Assembly: GCF_022605725.1 (NCBI RefSeq)
Contig: NC_065550.1
Location: 38,161,623-38,225,622, forward strand
Direction of reading: 5' to 3'
Length of the DNA stretch: 64,000 nucleotides
DNA from: Anthonomus grandis grandis
Lineage: Eukaryota > Arthropoda > Insecta > Coleoptera > Curculionidae
Shown here: positions 46,489 through 58,214 of the stretch, one piece after another
Layout: the number at the start of each line of letters is the position of its first letter
Numbering within the stretch: the first letter of the stretch is position 1
Translations under genes and position numbers: made by a program
The notes under the pieces: model-generated
What the model saw: the letters and a program-made list of their open reading frames with translations, nothing else
Database searches by the model: none
What the model was told of the DNA's origin: nothing

Positions 46489-47255
46489 TAATTGCCGCAT
46501 CCCGCACTAGAAATCCGTATGTTAATACAAAGTTACGAGCACGAACTTGTTCCGGAACTAATGCAACACTCTATATAATTAAGTTTCCACTTCCAGACGG
46601 TTTTCGGGTCGTTTAGGGTGACGACGGCTTAACTTCAGTTTTGGTTACGGATTTGCCAGAACAAATATATACCACAAACCCTTAGTTATTTTATTAAGAA
46701 CGTTTTTACGCACTTCTAGTTTTATGTATGATTTTTTTCACTTAAGTCATTTATAATAGAGAAAAAGAAAAGACAAGAAGAAGAAGAAGAAGAAGAGCAT
46801 TAAAACGCTTATATACTCGTATTTCATTTGGTAGAGAGCGCGAATGTACTCCATCGTTCCGAAAACCATGGAACAAAGCCCTTTGAGCCGAAATGCAAGA
46901 AAATAATTTAACGGGGAGGGCTTTTACGTTCTCCGGGAGTACATTCCCTGAATGTTCCTGCCGGCTACAAAATAGTTTAGTTTAATTTGGTTAAAATCCC
47001 CGTACGCCATTTAACTGCATTTTCCGTCTTGTTCTCGCCCTCTCACTGGCTTTCTTAGTTTTTGCCAAAAAAATCCCTCTTACTATGTATGTCGGTTTTT
47101 ATAGGGTTATTTTACTCATATAGGATGAAACATTACGTTTGTTTTTTTAGGCGTTCAGAATCTTGACTCACTGCATGAATTTTTATGATTTTATTCTAGG
47201 CACTTGAAATTTTATTAGAAAAATTACACTGAGATTGAAGTGAATATATTTATAG
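46489..47255. other. Single-copy segment between the inverted arms
   Basis: Higher complexity and GC than the flanks, for example CGGGTCGTTTAGGGTGACGA at about 46605 and the stretch 46830-46960. No coding frame recognised. With the inverted arms it could be a long foldback insertion or a unique segment captured by an inversion. Confidence 0.55.
46775..46796 (+). repeat. AAG trinucleotide microsatellite
   Basis: A run of seven AAG units within the single-copy segment between the inverted arms. Confidence 0.9.
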
Positions 47256-47360
47256 AACGAACTTCCAGGAAACTCCCCCTGTTCAAATTTTGAGATTAAG
47301 ACGATGCCACCTCTTATCCGATTTTCCGAAAACTTTTTATCAAATTGTTTTTTGTTTTCG
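47256..47360 (-). repeat. Right arm of the ~107-bp inverted repeat
   Basis: Reads GAACTTCCAGGAAACTCC through TTGTTTTTTGTTTTCG, complementary to 46381-46488. Confidence 0.85.
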
Positions 47361-50300
47361 GATACATATACACTTTATAATTTAATAGTAATAGTGTAGA
47401 TAACTTTACAATTTAAAGCGTTTTTTTCTTAATATAAAGCAATTTGTTTCATTAATTAATTTTCAGTGGTTTTCGAGAGATTTCAATTAAAGTGGCAAGA
47501 AATTACCTTACGATAAACTAAATTTGGGAGTTGAGTTACGTGTTAAGTTTTACCTTAATAGGTTTATACCCTTAATAATTTTTTAAGCCTTTTCTCCCTT
47601 AGTGCAACGCAATTTATTTTATATTTTTATCTATAGTGGTTTACTGAGTTTAGGGAACGTTATTTTAAGACAGTTCATTAACGTTGCTGTCAAATAATTT
47701 TAGACTTTTGAAGCCAATTTTTTTAAATTAAAAATCTGGTTTTCAACTGCCTGAACTAATTAAAAACATTTGACTTTTATTCGATGATTTAAATATAAAT
47801 TGAACTTTCAGTGTATTTCAGGCAGTTTTTCTAATATTTAGAGTGAATTTTTCGTTAATTCCTGGCAGTTAATGTGAGTTTTTCTTTTTTATTTTTAATT
47901 GAGCAATTGACTATGAATTGGCCTGAAATGCCTGAACTATTTTAAAAAAATGATCTCAAACGCCTCATATCTGAACTGCAAATAGGCAGTAACTTAAATT
48001 TGGGTACTTTAAGTAAAAATTTAGTTAATTCAAGGCCATTGATATAAGTGTTTTGAGGAATTGACTTAAAACAGATCTCAAAATTGCTTTGGAATGTTTA
48101 CAAAAACAGACTTTTACTATTTAAAAAAAAAATTATAAATTGTCTGAAAAGTGAGTTTTAAAACAATAAAGTAAATTTTGGGTTAATTCCAGGCAGTGGA
48201 GGTTAAACTAAAAGGAATTAGATTAAAGATTTTTAGGGCAACAACAACGCAAGTTTATTTATAATTTTTCATTTACTAGTTTTGAAGATAATTGAATTTT
48301 TGTAGAGATAGGTCTCATTTTCTGTATGTCGATTTTTATAGGGTTGTTTTTCTGACCGGTTTTAATGCGTTAAGAAACTTGACCCACTGCATGAACTTTT
48401 ATGATTTTAATCTAGGCACTTGGAATTTTATTAGAAAAATTAAGACTAAGACTTTTTGATAGTGTTTCGATAATTCCAGGCGGTTGAAGCCACTTAATTG
48501 TTTTGGATTTCTTAAATAGGCTAAAAACCGACTTTCACTACTTACACTTAAAAAAAAATCAACTGCTAAAATGCTACTTAAACAACTGCCCCGAAAAGTG
48601 AGTTTTTCATGAATTTAAGGCAATTCTTTAATTGCCTGAATTTTATTGGAAAAATGACTGAAAACCTGGTCTGGACTAATTAAATAAAAATCTGCCTGAA
48701 ATCTTAATCAAAGACAGTTGAAGTGGGTTCTTTGTCAATTTCAGGCATCTGTTGTTAAATTATATTTTTTTTATTGTTTAAATAACTGACTACGACTACC
48801 TGAAATATTTAAATAAAATCAAGTTAACTATTGAAATAAAAAAAATAAATCCTGAAAAAAATTAAGTTTTACTACTAAAAAAAATAAACTGCCTAAAAAG
48901 TGAACTGCAGATAGTGAAAATTACTGCTTTATAAATTCTAAGCCAGTTTTCATTATCTTATAGCTTAATTTTACTGTAAAAAAAACTGACTTCAACTGCG
49001 TGGACTAAATAAAAAATTTTTTTAACTCCCTAGAATCTGAATGAAAGATACAAATACAAACAGTTAAAGTCATTTTTTTTAATTGAATTTAGGCACTTTA
49101 AGTGGGATTTTCGTTAATTCCAGACAGCTAGGATCGGGTTTTTATTTTGTTTTTCAATTTTTATTGCAAAAAAATTACTCTTGCAAAATTGCAAAAACAA
49201 CTCTTGCCTCAAGTGTATAGACTATTTTAAAAAATTGACCTCAACAACTTGAATCCTGAACTATGGACAGTTAAGTCGATATTTTTATTAAATTTAGTCA
49301 CTTAAAGTAAAATTTTTATTAATTCCGAGTAGTAAATGCAGATTTTAATATTTTTGTCGTCCGGCCTCAACTGCCTGTACTAAATAAAAAAATTAACTCA
49401 ACTGCCTGAAATTTGAATTACAATAGTAGTTGAAGTAGATTTTTTTTATTAAATTTGGAAATTAAAGTGTGATTTCAGCAAGTTTCTTTACCTGTATTTT
49501 CCTTCTTATTTGCCAAAAAAATGTTTTTTTACTAAGTTGTTTCATTTATATAAAATAAAACATCACGTTTGTTTTTGGCCAGTTTTGATCCGTTAAAAAA
49601 CTGCATGAATTTTCATCATTTTGGTTCAGGAATTTTGCACTGCGTTGGAAGTGCATTTTTTTATTGATTTTTAGGCAGTAATTGTTTCGACAATTCTAAG
49701 CAGTTAAAGCTAGTTAAATTTAATTGTTTTGGATTTATCTAATCCGATCCCAAATTTGGATCAAATTGATTTCATTGGCTTTTAGACTTCAACTGTTTAG
49801 AATTAAAAAAAAATAATTTAACTGTTCCGACTATGATGCTAAAGATCCTACTAAAAAAACTGCCTGAAATCCCAATCAAAAGCAGTTAAAGTCGATTTTT
49901 TATTAAGTTCAGTTAGTTCAGGTGAGATTCTCATCAATTTCAAGCAGTTAAAGGGAATTTTATATTCAAGTTTTGCAACTTGTCCCAAAACTGGCTTCGA
50001 CTCTTTCAAATGTTTAAAAAAATCACTTGAACTGTTACAATCATGTAAAAAATGGACTTTTACTATTCAAGAAAATAAACTAGTGAAAGCGAGTATTTTT
50101 TTACAAATTACAAGCAGTTGAAGCCAGTTTCAATTTTTTTTATTACTAAATTTTATTGGGAAAATATCGCAACTAGCCTCAAATACCTGGACTAATTAAA
50201 AAAAATTCATTTCAATTGCCTGAATGTTGAATTACTCGTTAATTCCAGGCAGGTAATAAAAGTGTTTTGTTTTTAATTTTTAATTGTGAAATTGATTAAG

Positions 50301-50819
50301 AACTCCTGCCTACTTGGACCTACCTGGACTATTTAAAAAAAAATTATCTCAAGTATCTGAAATCTGAACTGCAAATAGTAAGTCATTTTTTATAATTCAA
50401 ATTTAGGTACTTTAAGTAAGAGTTTCGTTAATAGTAGGCAGTTAATGCAAACCTTTTTTTTTGAGGAATTGACTAAAAACAGACAACTGCTTCAGAATAA
50501 TTTAGGCAATTGAAGCGTTTTTATATTATATTTTTTTGGGTTTTTTATTGGTTAAAGAATTACCTTCAACTACTTGGAATTTTCACAAAAAACTCCGCAA
50601 AAACGGACTTTACTCTTCAAAAAAAAAACTGCGGGAAAAGTGAGTTTCGTAAAACAATAAAGGGACAATTAGAGTGAATTTTGGGTTAATTCTAGGCAGT
50701 AAAGGTTAAACTAAAAGAAATTAGGTTAAATATTTGTCGAGCAACAAAATTAAGGGCATTTTTTAATAATGTTATTTATCGTATTAGTTTCGGAGATAAT
50801 TGACTTTAAGTCGGAAAAA

Positions 50820-53800
50820 GGTGCTTGAAGACCCTTGTCGGTTGGACAGTCAATTGCACTTGGAGTTGCATAATCTCCAAACTTCTGCCTGGACTGCTGT
50901 GTACCCTAAATAACTTCTAAAAAGTACTTTTTGCTTAATTAAATCCAATTTGTTTCATAATTTTGCCTTTAGCGGTGTTTGAGATAATTAAGTTTAATTA
51001 TAGGCAGTTGATTGGCCTTGGGTATCAATTTATCTCAAAAAACCAAATATCTTTAAAAATTCTGTCTGGATTGCTTTAACAATAATTTTAGGCAATATCT
51101 CACTGAATCTAACACAACTTATTTAATATTTTGATTTTCAGTAATTTTTGAAATATTCGGGTTTAAGTAGGAAAAAGTTGCCTAAGGGCGCTTGTTTGTT
51201 AAACAGTCAATTGCACTTGGAGTTGCATTACTTGCAAACTTCTGCCTGGACTGCTGTGCACCCTAAATAATTTTTTTAGAGCATTTTACCCTTAATCCAA
51301 CGCATTTTTATTTATAATTTTATCTTTACTACTTTCGTAGATAATTGATTTTTAGTGGATATAAGTTTCTTGGGTCACCAACGGGATTTAAAACCAAATA
51401 ACTTGAAAAATACTGCTTGGACTGCTGTACACTTAAAACAACATTTATAGACGATTTTCCCTTAATCCAACGCAATTTATTTTAATTTTTTATCTACAGT
51501 ACTTTTTGAGATATTTGACTTTAAGTAAGAAAAAGTTGCTTGAAGACACTTATTTGTTAAACAGTCAATTGCACTTGGAGTTGCATAACTTGCAAACTTC
51601 TGCCTGGACTGCTGTGCACTCCAAATAATTTTAGAGCATTTTACCTTAATTCAACGCAATTTTATTTATAATTTTATCTTTAGTACTTTTGAAGATAATT
51701 GATTTTTAGTGGATATAGGTTTCTTGGGACACCAAGGAGATTTAAAATTAAATAACCTGAAAAACACTGCCTGAACTGCTGTATAGTTAAAACAACTTTT
51801 GTAGACTATTTTTCTCTTAATCCAATGCAATTTACTTCATATTTTTGTTTACAGTAGTTTTCGAGATATTTAACTTTAAGTTGGAAAAAGGTGCTTGAAG
51901 ACCCTTGTCGGTTGGACAGTCAATTGCACTTGGAGTTGCATAGTCTCCAAACTTCTGCCTGGACTGCTGTGCACCCTAAATAACTTCTAAAAAGCACTTT
52001 TTGCCTAATTTAATCCAAATTGCTTTTTAATTTTGACTTTAGTGGTTTTTGAGATAATTAAGTTTAATTACAGGCAGTTGATTGGCCTTGGGTGTCAATT
52101 TATCTCCAAAAACTAAATATCTTTCAAAATTATGTCTGGATTGCTTTAACAATAATTTTAGGCAATATTACACTGAATCTAACACAACTTATTTAATATT
52201 TTAATTTTCAGTAATTTTTGAAATATTCGGGTTTAAGTAGGAAAAAGTTGCCTAAGGGCGCTTGTTTGTTAAACAGTCAATTGCACTTGGAGTTGCATAA
52301 CTTGCAAACTTCCGTCTGATGTGCTAATAAATAATTTTTTTAGAGCATTTTACCCTTAATCCAACGCAATTTTATTTATAATTTTTTCTTTACTACTTTT
52401 GAAGATAATTGATTTTTAGTGGATATAGGTTTCTTGGGACACCAAGGAAATTTAAAATTAAATAACCTGAAAAATACTGCCTGAACTGCTGTATAGCTAA
52501 AACAACTTTTGTAGACTATTTTTCTTTTAATCCAATGCAATTTATTTCAAATATTTATTTACAGTAGTTTTTGAGATAATTGACTTTAAGTCGGAAAAAG
52601 GTGCTTGAAGACACTTGTTTTTTGGACAGTCAATTGCACTTGGAGTTGCATAACTCGCAAACTTCTGCCTGGACTGCTATGCACCCTAAATAACTTCTAA
52701 AAAGCACTTTTTTCTTTAATTTAACCCAAATTGATTCATAATTTTGCCTTTAGCGGGGTTTGAGATAATTAAGTTTAATTACAGGCAGTTGATTGACCTT
52801 GGGTGTCAATTTATCTCAAAAAACCAAATATCTTTCAAAATTATGTCTGGATTGCTTTAACAATAATTTTAGGCAATATCTCACTGAATCTAACACAACT
52901 TATTTAATATTTTGATTTTCAGTAATTTTTGAAATATTCGGATTTAAGTAGGAAAAAGTTGCCTGAGGGCGCTTGTTTGTTAAACAGTCAATTGCACTTG
53001 GAGTTGCATAACTTGCAAACTTCCGTCTGAACTGCTGTGCTAATAAATAATTTTTTTAGAGCATTTTACCCTTAATCCAACGCAATTTTATTTATAATTT
53101 TATCTTTACTACTTTTGAAGATAATTGATTTTTAGTGGATATTGGTTTCTTGGGACACCAAGGAGATTTAAAATTAAATAACTTGAAAAATACTGCCTGG
53201 ACTGCTGTATAGCTAAAACAACATTTGTAGACTATTTTTTCCTTAATCCAATGCAATTTATTTCAAATGTTTATTTACAGTAGTTTTCGAGATAATTGAC
53301 TTTAAGTCGGAAAAAGGGGCTTGAAGACACTTGTTTTTGGGACAGTCAATTGCACTTGGAGTTGCATAATCTGCAAACTTCTGCCTGGACTGCTTTGCAC
53401 CCTAAACAACTTCTAAAAAGCACTTTTTGCTTAATTTAATCCAAATTGCTTTTTAATTTTGACTTTAGTGGTTTTTGAGATAATTAAGTTTAATTACAGG
53501 CAGTTGATTGGCCTTGGGTGTCAATTTATCTCAAAAAACCAAATATCTTTAAAAATTCTGTCTGGATTACGTTAACAATATTTTCAGGCAATATTTCTCT
53601 GAATCTAATACAACTAATTTTATATTTTAATTTTCAGCAATTTTTGAAATATTCGGGTTTAAGTAGGAAAAAATTGCCTAAGGGCGCTTATTTGTTAAAC
53701 AGTCAATTGCACTTGAAGTTGCATAACTTGCAAATTTCTGTCTGAATTGCTGTGCATCTTAAATATTTTTTTTAGAGTATTTTACCCTTAATCCAACACA

Positions 53801-55000
53801 ATTTTACTTATAATTTTATTTTCACTACTTTTAAAGATAATTGATTTTTAGTGGATATAAGTTTCTTGGGTCACCAACGGGATTTAAAATCAAATAACTT
53901 GAAAAATACTGCTTGGACTGCTGTACATTTAAAACAACATTTGTAGACTATTTTCCCTTAATCCAACGCAATTTATTTTAATTTTTTATCTACAGTACTT
54001 TTTGAGATGTTTGACTTTAAGTAAGAAAAAGTTGCTTGAAGACACTTATTTGTTAAACAGTCAATTGCACTTGGAGTTGCATTACTTGCAAACTTCTGCC
54101 TGGACTGCTGTGCACTCCAAATAATTTTTTTAGAGCATTTTACCTTAATCCAACGCAATTTTATTTATAATTTTATCTTTAGTACTTTTGAAGATAATTG
54201 ATTTTTAGTGGATATAGGTTTCTTGGGACACCAAGGAGATTTAAAATTAAATAACCTGAAAAATACTGCCTGAACTGCTGTATAGCTAAAACAACTTTTG
54301 TAGACTATTTTTCTCTTAATCCAATGCAATTTATTTCATATTTTTGTTTACAGTAGTTTTCGAGATATTTAATTTTAAGTTGGAAAAAGGTGCTTGAAGA
54401 CCCTTGTCGGTTGGACAGTCAATTGCACTTGGAGTTGCATAGTCTCCAAACTTCTGCCTGGACTGCTGTGCACCCTAAATAATTTTTTTAGAGCATTTTA
54501 CCTTAATCCAACGCAATTTTATTTATAATTTTATCTTTAGTACTTTTGAAGATAATTGATTTTTAGTGGATATAGGTTTCTTGGGACACCAACGAGATTT
54601 AAAATTAAATAACTTGAAAAATACCGCTTGGACTGCTGTATAGCTAAAACAACTTTTGTAGACTATTTTTTTCTTAATCCAATGCAATTTATTTCAAATT
54701 TTTATTTACATTAGTTTTCGAGACATTTGACTTTAAGTCGGAAAAAGTTGCTTGAAAAAACTTGTTTGTTGGACAGTCAATTGCACTTGAAGTTGCATAA
54801 TCTGCAAACTTCTGCATGGACTGCTTTAACAATACTTTTAAGGCGATTTCGCTCTGAATCTAACACAATTTGTTTCATATTTTAATTTTCAGTAATTTTT
54901 GACATAATTAATAGCAGTAAGTATCTTGAGGCACCAACGATACTTAACCGAATAACGCAAAACGTTCTGCCTGGACTGCTTTGCACCCAAAACAACTTTT
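50820..55000 (+). repeat. 357-bp satellite, 12 units, internally dimeric (~178 bp)
   Basis: CAGTCAATTGCACTTGGAGT occurs at 50847, 51204, 51562, 51917, 52274, 52627, 52985, 53343, 53700, 54058, 54416 and 54774, about every 357 bp. Two unit types mix: one with GGACAGTCAA and GCATAATCTCCAAAC, one with GTTAAACAGTCAA and GCATAACTTGCAAAC. Each unit has two halves that both contain a CTG(C/T)CTGGA-TGCT phrase followed by an AATTTT-rich part and a TTTTTGAGATAAT-type phrase, suggesting an ancient ~178-bp duplication. CTGCCTGGACTGCTGT and CAGGCAGTTGATT link it to the motif of other arrays. Confidence 0.93.
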
Positions 55001-55690
55001 GTAGGCCATTTCCCCATTATTCTAACACAATTCATTTTGTACTTCTAACATCAATAGTTTTCCATTAATTTGAATTTTTTAAGGGTGACATACTTAAAAT
55101 CCGAATTCCGTATTCCATGGACACCGCATTAGTATCCAGTCTAGTCAATTTAAAAAGCAAATTAAACAATGAAAAAAAAATTATATATAAAGAGCGAGTC
55201 CATAAGTTTAGCATTTTAAAAGGCGTGAGGTCGCGTTGAGGTGCTTTAGTTTCCTTTATAAAATACAATTTCTGCCGGCATATTTTACCGAGTTACGAAA
55301 CTGTTTAGCATATAAAATATGCCCTCTGCCGTCACCTTTGCGCTTCAATTTGTATAACAATGGCTCGTCTAATTGAATAAATCAAACGTTGACCCTCTTA
55401 TCGATATGTATAACGACGTTTGTCGTAATGATCCCGAAAAGTAGAAATGTAAATAAATCCGTTTAAGTTTCTTCCCCACGACAAAGCTCTCGACTTACGT
55501 CGAATGGTTGGGGGCACGCAAAAACCCCCTGTTGCTCCTACGGGAAATAATAACGGGAGTTTCACTAATGACATCCAGACATGGAACTTCGCGTTAAGGG
55601 ATGAGGGAGGGGGGGAGTCGAGGAAAAAACTGTGATAAGACCGGAAACGGACCCCGATAGTCGGGACGTGGCAGGAGCAACAAGTGGAAC
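55001..55690. other. Single-copy island
   Basis: Non-coding as far as I can see, with higher GC at 55480-55690 and a G-rich run near 55604. The minus-strand frame at 55065-55268 has no recognisable motif. Confidence 0.55.
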
Positions 55691-55699
55691 TGGAAGAAT

Positions 55700-57075
55700 T
55701 AACAGGAGCTTTTTGTTCTAGACATTTGAAGTCATTTTTTAATTATAGTCCTGTCTGGAAAACGCCTATGGGGGTTTCCTCTAGCAATTATTGCCTGGAA
55801 GAACGTATTCAAAAACCAGATTGTAGAATTTTTTCGAAGAAAGCTAAAAGAAGCTTCAGAGTAGTCCATAAATCAATAATTGCAAGGTTTTGACTAACAA
55901 AACTCAAGATATTCACTTGCCAATAAGAGGCAAATTATTTTGTTTTTCACAGGAACTCTTTGCATAAGAAATTCAATATCTTGACTTCTAGCAAATGAAT
56001 TTTAGTCATTTCTCCAGAAAAGGTTCAATTAGTCTTCAGAGCGGTTCAAAAATCATAATTTCGAGATTTAGACTACTAAAACTTAAGATATTTACTTGTT
56101 AAGAAGAGGCAAATTATTTTGTTTCTTACAGGAACTCTTGGCATGAAAAATTCAATATCTTGACTTCTAGCAAATGGATTTTGGTAATTTCTTTAAAAAA
56201 TAATAAATTAGTCTTCAGAGTAGTCTATAAATCAATAGTTACAAGGTTTTGACTACTAGAACTCAAAATATTTACTTGCCAATAAGAGGCAAATTATTTT
56301 GTTTCTCACAGGAACTCTTGGCATGAAAAATTCACTATCTTGACTTCTAACGAATGGATTTAAGTCATTTCTTCACAAAATGTTAAATTGGTCTTTAAAG
56401 TAGTTCATAAATCAATAATTGCAAAGTTTGGACTACTAAACTTCAAAATATTTACTTTCCAATAAGAGGAAAATTATTTTGTTTCTTACAGGAACTCTTG
56501 GCATAAAAAAATTCAATATCTGACTTCTAGTAAACAGATATTAGTCATTTTTTCAGAAAAGGTTAAGTAGTCTTTAGAGTATGCCACAAATCAATAATTG
56601 TGAAATTTAGACTACTAAGACTCAAAATATTGACTTGCCAATAAGATGCAAATTATTTTGTTTTTCACAGGAACTCTTGCCATAAAAAATTCAATATTGT
56701 AACTTTTAGGGAATGAATTTTCGTCAGTTCTTCAGAAAATGTTCAATTTGCCTTCAGAGTAGTCCACAGATCAATATTTGCGAGATTTTGACAACAAAAA
56801 TTCAAGATTTTCATTTGCCAATAGGAGGCAAATTATTTTGTTTCTCACAGGAACTCTTGGCATAAAAAATTAAATATCTTAACGTCTAGGGAATGGGTTT
56901 TAGCCATTCCTTCAGAAAAGGTTCAACTAGTCTTCAAAGTAGTCTATAAATCAATAATTGTGAGACTTAGACTACTACAACTCAAGATATTCCCTTGTCA
57001 ATAAAAGGTAAATTATTTTGTTTTTTACAGGAACTCTTAATTTAATATCTTGACTTCCAGCGAATGGATTTTAGT
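55700..57075 (+). repeat. 179/180-bp satellite, ~7 units
   Basis: GGAACTCTT occurs at 55952, 56131, 56311, 56491, 56670, 56850 and 57030, spaced 179-180 bp. Each unit contains AGAGGCAAATTATTTTGTTT, CACAGGAACTCTTGGCATAA, CAATATCTTGACTTCTAG, CAGAAAAGGTTAAATTAGTC, TTCAGAGTAGTCCATAAATC and AATAATTGCGAGATTTTGAC. The open frame at 55684-55893 is the first unit read through plus flank. Confidence 0.93.
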
Positions 57076-57104
57076 CGTCTTTCTGTCAGAAAATTTAGAG
57101 TTTT

Positions 57105-57570
57105 TGCATTGAAATTTCAGACAATATTTGTTTCAACCATTTTTTTTCTCCAGCCATTAGTTTTCCAAAAAAAAATGAATAAAAACCGAAATTATGAATA
57201 TTTTCCAAGGGGGTACCCCTTTGGATTTTTTGTGGAAGACTTTTTTGGGAAAATCGGGTATAACTTTTTTTCTGTACATTTTTCAAAAAAGTTTTTAAAG
57301 ACTTTTTTAAAGCTTTTTGATCAATTTATCCTTTTACAAAAAAAAATAAATTTTTTCAAAAAAAATTTTTTTTTATTTTTCACCAAAAAATTTTTGAAAA
57401 ATGCTCTATAACTTCTTTACTTTGAGAGTTACGACTAAATATAATTCTTTATGGTTTGTTCAATTTTTGAATAAGAACACAATGCTAAAAGAAAATTTTC
57501 CATATTTCCGATAGCTTTCGAGAAAATGGGGACAAAGTGGTCAGAAGTTTTCTCCATTTATCACTTTTTT
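57105..57570 (+). repeat. Interspersed ~450-bp repeat inserted in the satellite, copy 1
   Basis: Breaks the 180-bp array. The same sequence is at 62884-63320 in the same orientation. Shared landmarks are GGGTACCCCTTTGGATTTTT, GAAGACTTTTTTGGGAAAAT and TATAACTTTTTT. The phenylalanine/lysine-rich open frame at 57064-57411 is translation of A/T runs, not a gene. The satellite resumes at about 57608 with the phrase (ATGGAT-TTAGTCGT) that precedes the insertion, so roughly 15 bases of satellite phase are present on both sides. Confidence 0.82.
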
Positions 57571-57599
57571 ATTTCAATTTCCTTGTAAAATTAAAAATA

Positions 57600-58210
57600 G
57601 TCAAAATATATGGATCTTAGTCGTTTCTTCAGAAAAGCTTAAATTAGTCCATAAATCAATAATTGCGAGATTTTGACTACTAAAACCCAAGTTATTCATT
57701 TGCCAATAAGAGACAAATATTTTAATTTCTTACAGACACTCGTGGCATAAAAATGTCAATATCTTCACTTTTTATGAACAGATTTTAGTCATTTCTTTAC
57801 AAAATACTAAAAAAATCTTTAGAGTAGTCTATAAATCAACAATTTCTAAATATTAACTACTAGAACCCAAGATATTTACTGGTAAATAAGAGACAAATTT
57901 TTTTTTTGTTATAGACACTCCTGGAATAAAAATTTTAATTTCTTGACTTTAGGTGAATGGATTTTAGCCATTTCTTGAGCAAAGACTTAAGGAGTCTTTA
58001 GAGTAGTTCACAAGTCAATAATTTCTTAATTATAACTACTAGAATTGAAGATATTTAGTTTCCAATAAGAGACAAATATTTTTATTTCTTACAGGCACTC
58101 ATAGCATAAAAGTTTCAATATCTTCACTTTAGATGAATAAATTTTAGTCATTTCTTTAGAAAATACTAAAAGATTCTCTAGAGTAGTCCATAAATCAATA
58201 ATTTTTAAAT
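57600..58210 (+). repeat. Diverged continuation of the 180-bp satellite
   Basis: About three and a half more units on the far side of the insertion, with ACA(G)(A/G)CACTC in place of AGGAACTCTT (about 57735, 57913, 58093). They resemble each other more than the left-hand units, so the two sides evolved separately. Confidence 0.85.
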
Positions 58211-58214
58211 TATT

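Larger units (their letters stand above)
45244..50820. repeat. Degenerate CTGCCTGGAA / CAGGCAGTT repeat region
   Basis: Across 5.5 kb, AACTGCCTGGAA, AACTGCCTGAAAT, CCAGGCAGTTGAAG and decayed versions occur every 50-150 bp in both orientations, set in A/T-rich sequence with GATTTTTTATT spacers. No fixed period could be read. It is broken by a more complex segment at about 46380-47360. No gene. Confidence 0.75.

Noticed and set aside
53518..53745. 75-codon open frame in the 357-bp array
   Set aside because: Simple read-through of a satellite unit; the other eleven units do not keep it.
57064..57411. 115-codon open frame on the plus strand
   Set aside because: The product is mainly Phe, Lys and Asn from A and T runs. 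The region is an interspersed repeat whose second copy (62884-63320) does not keep the frame.
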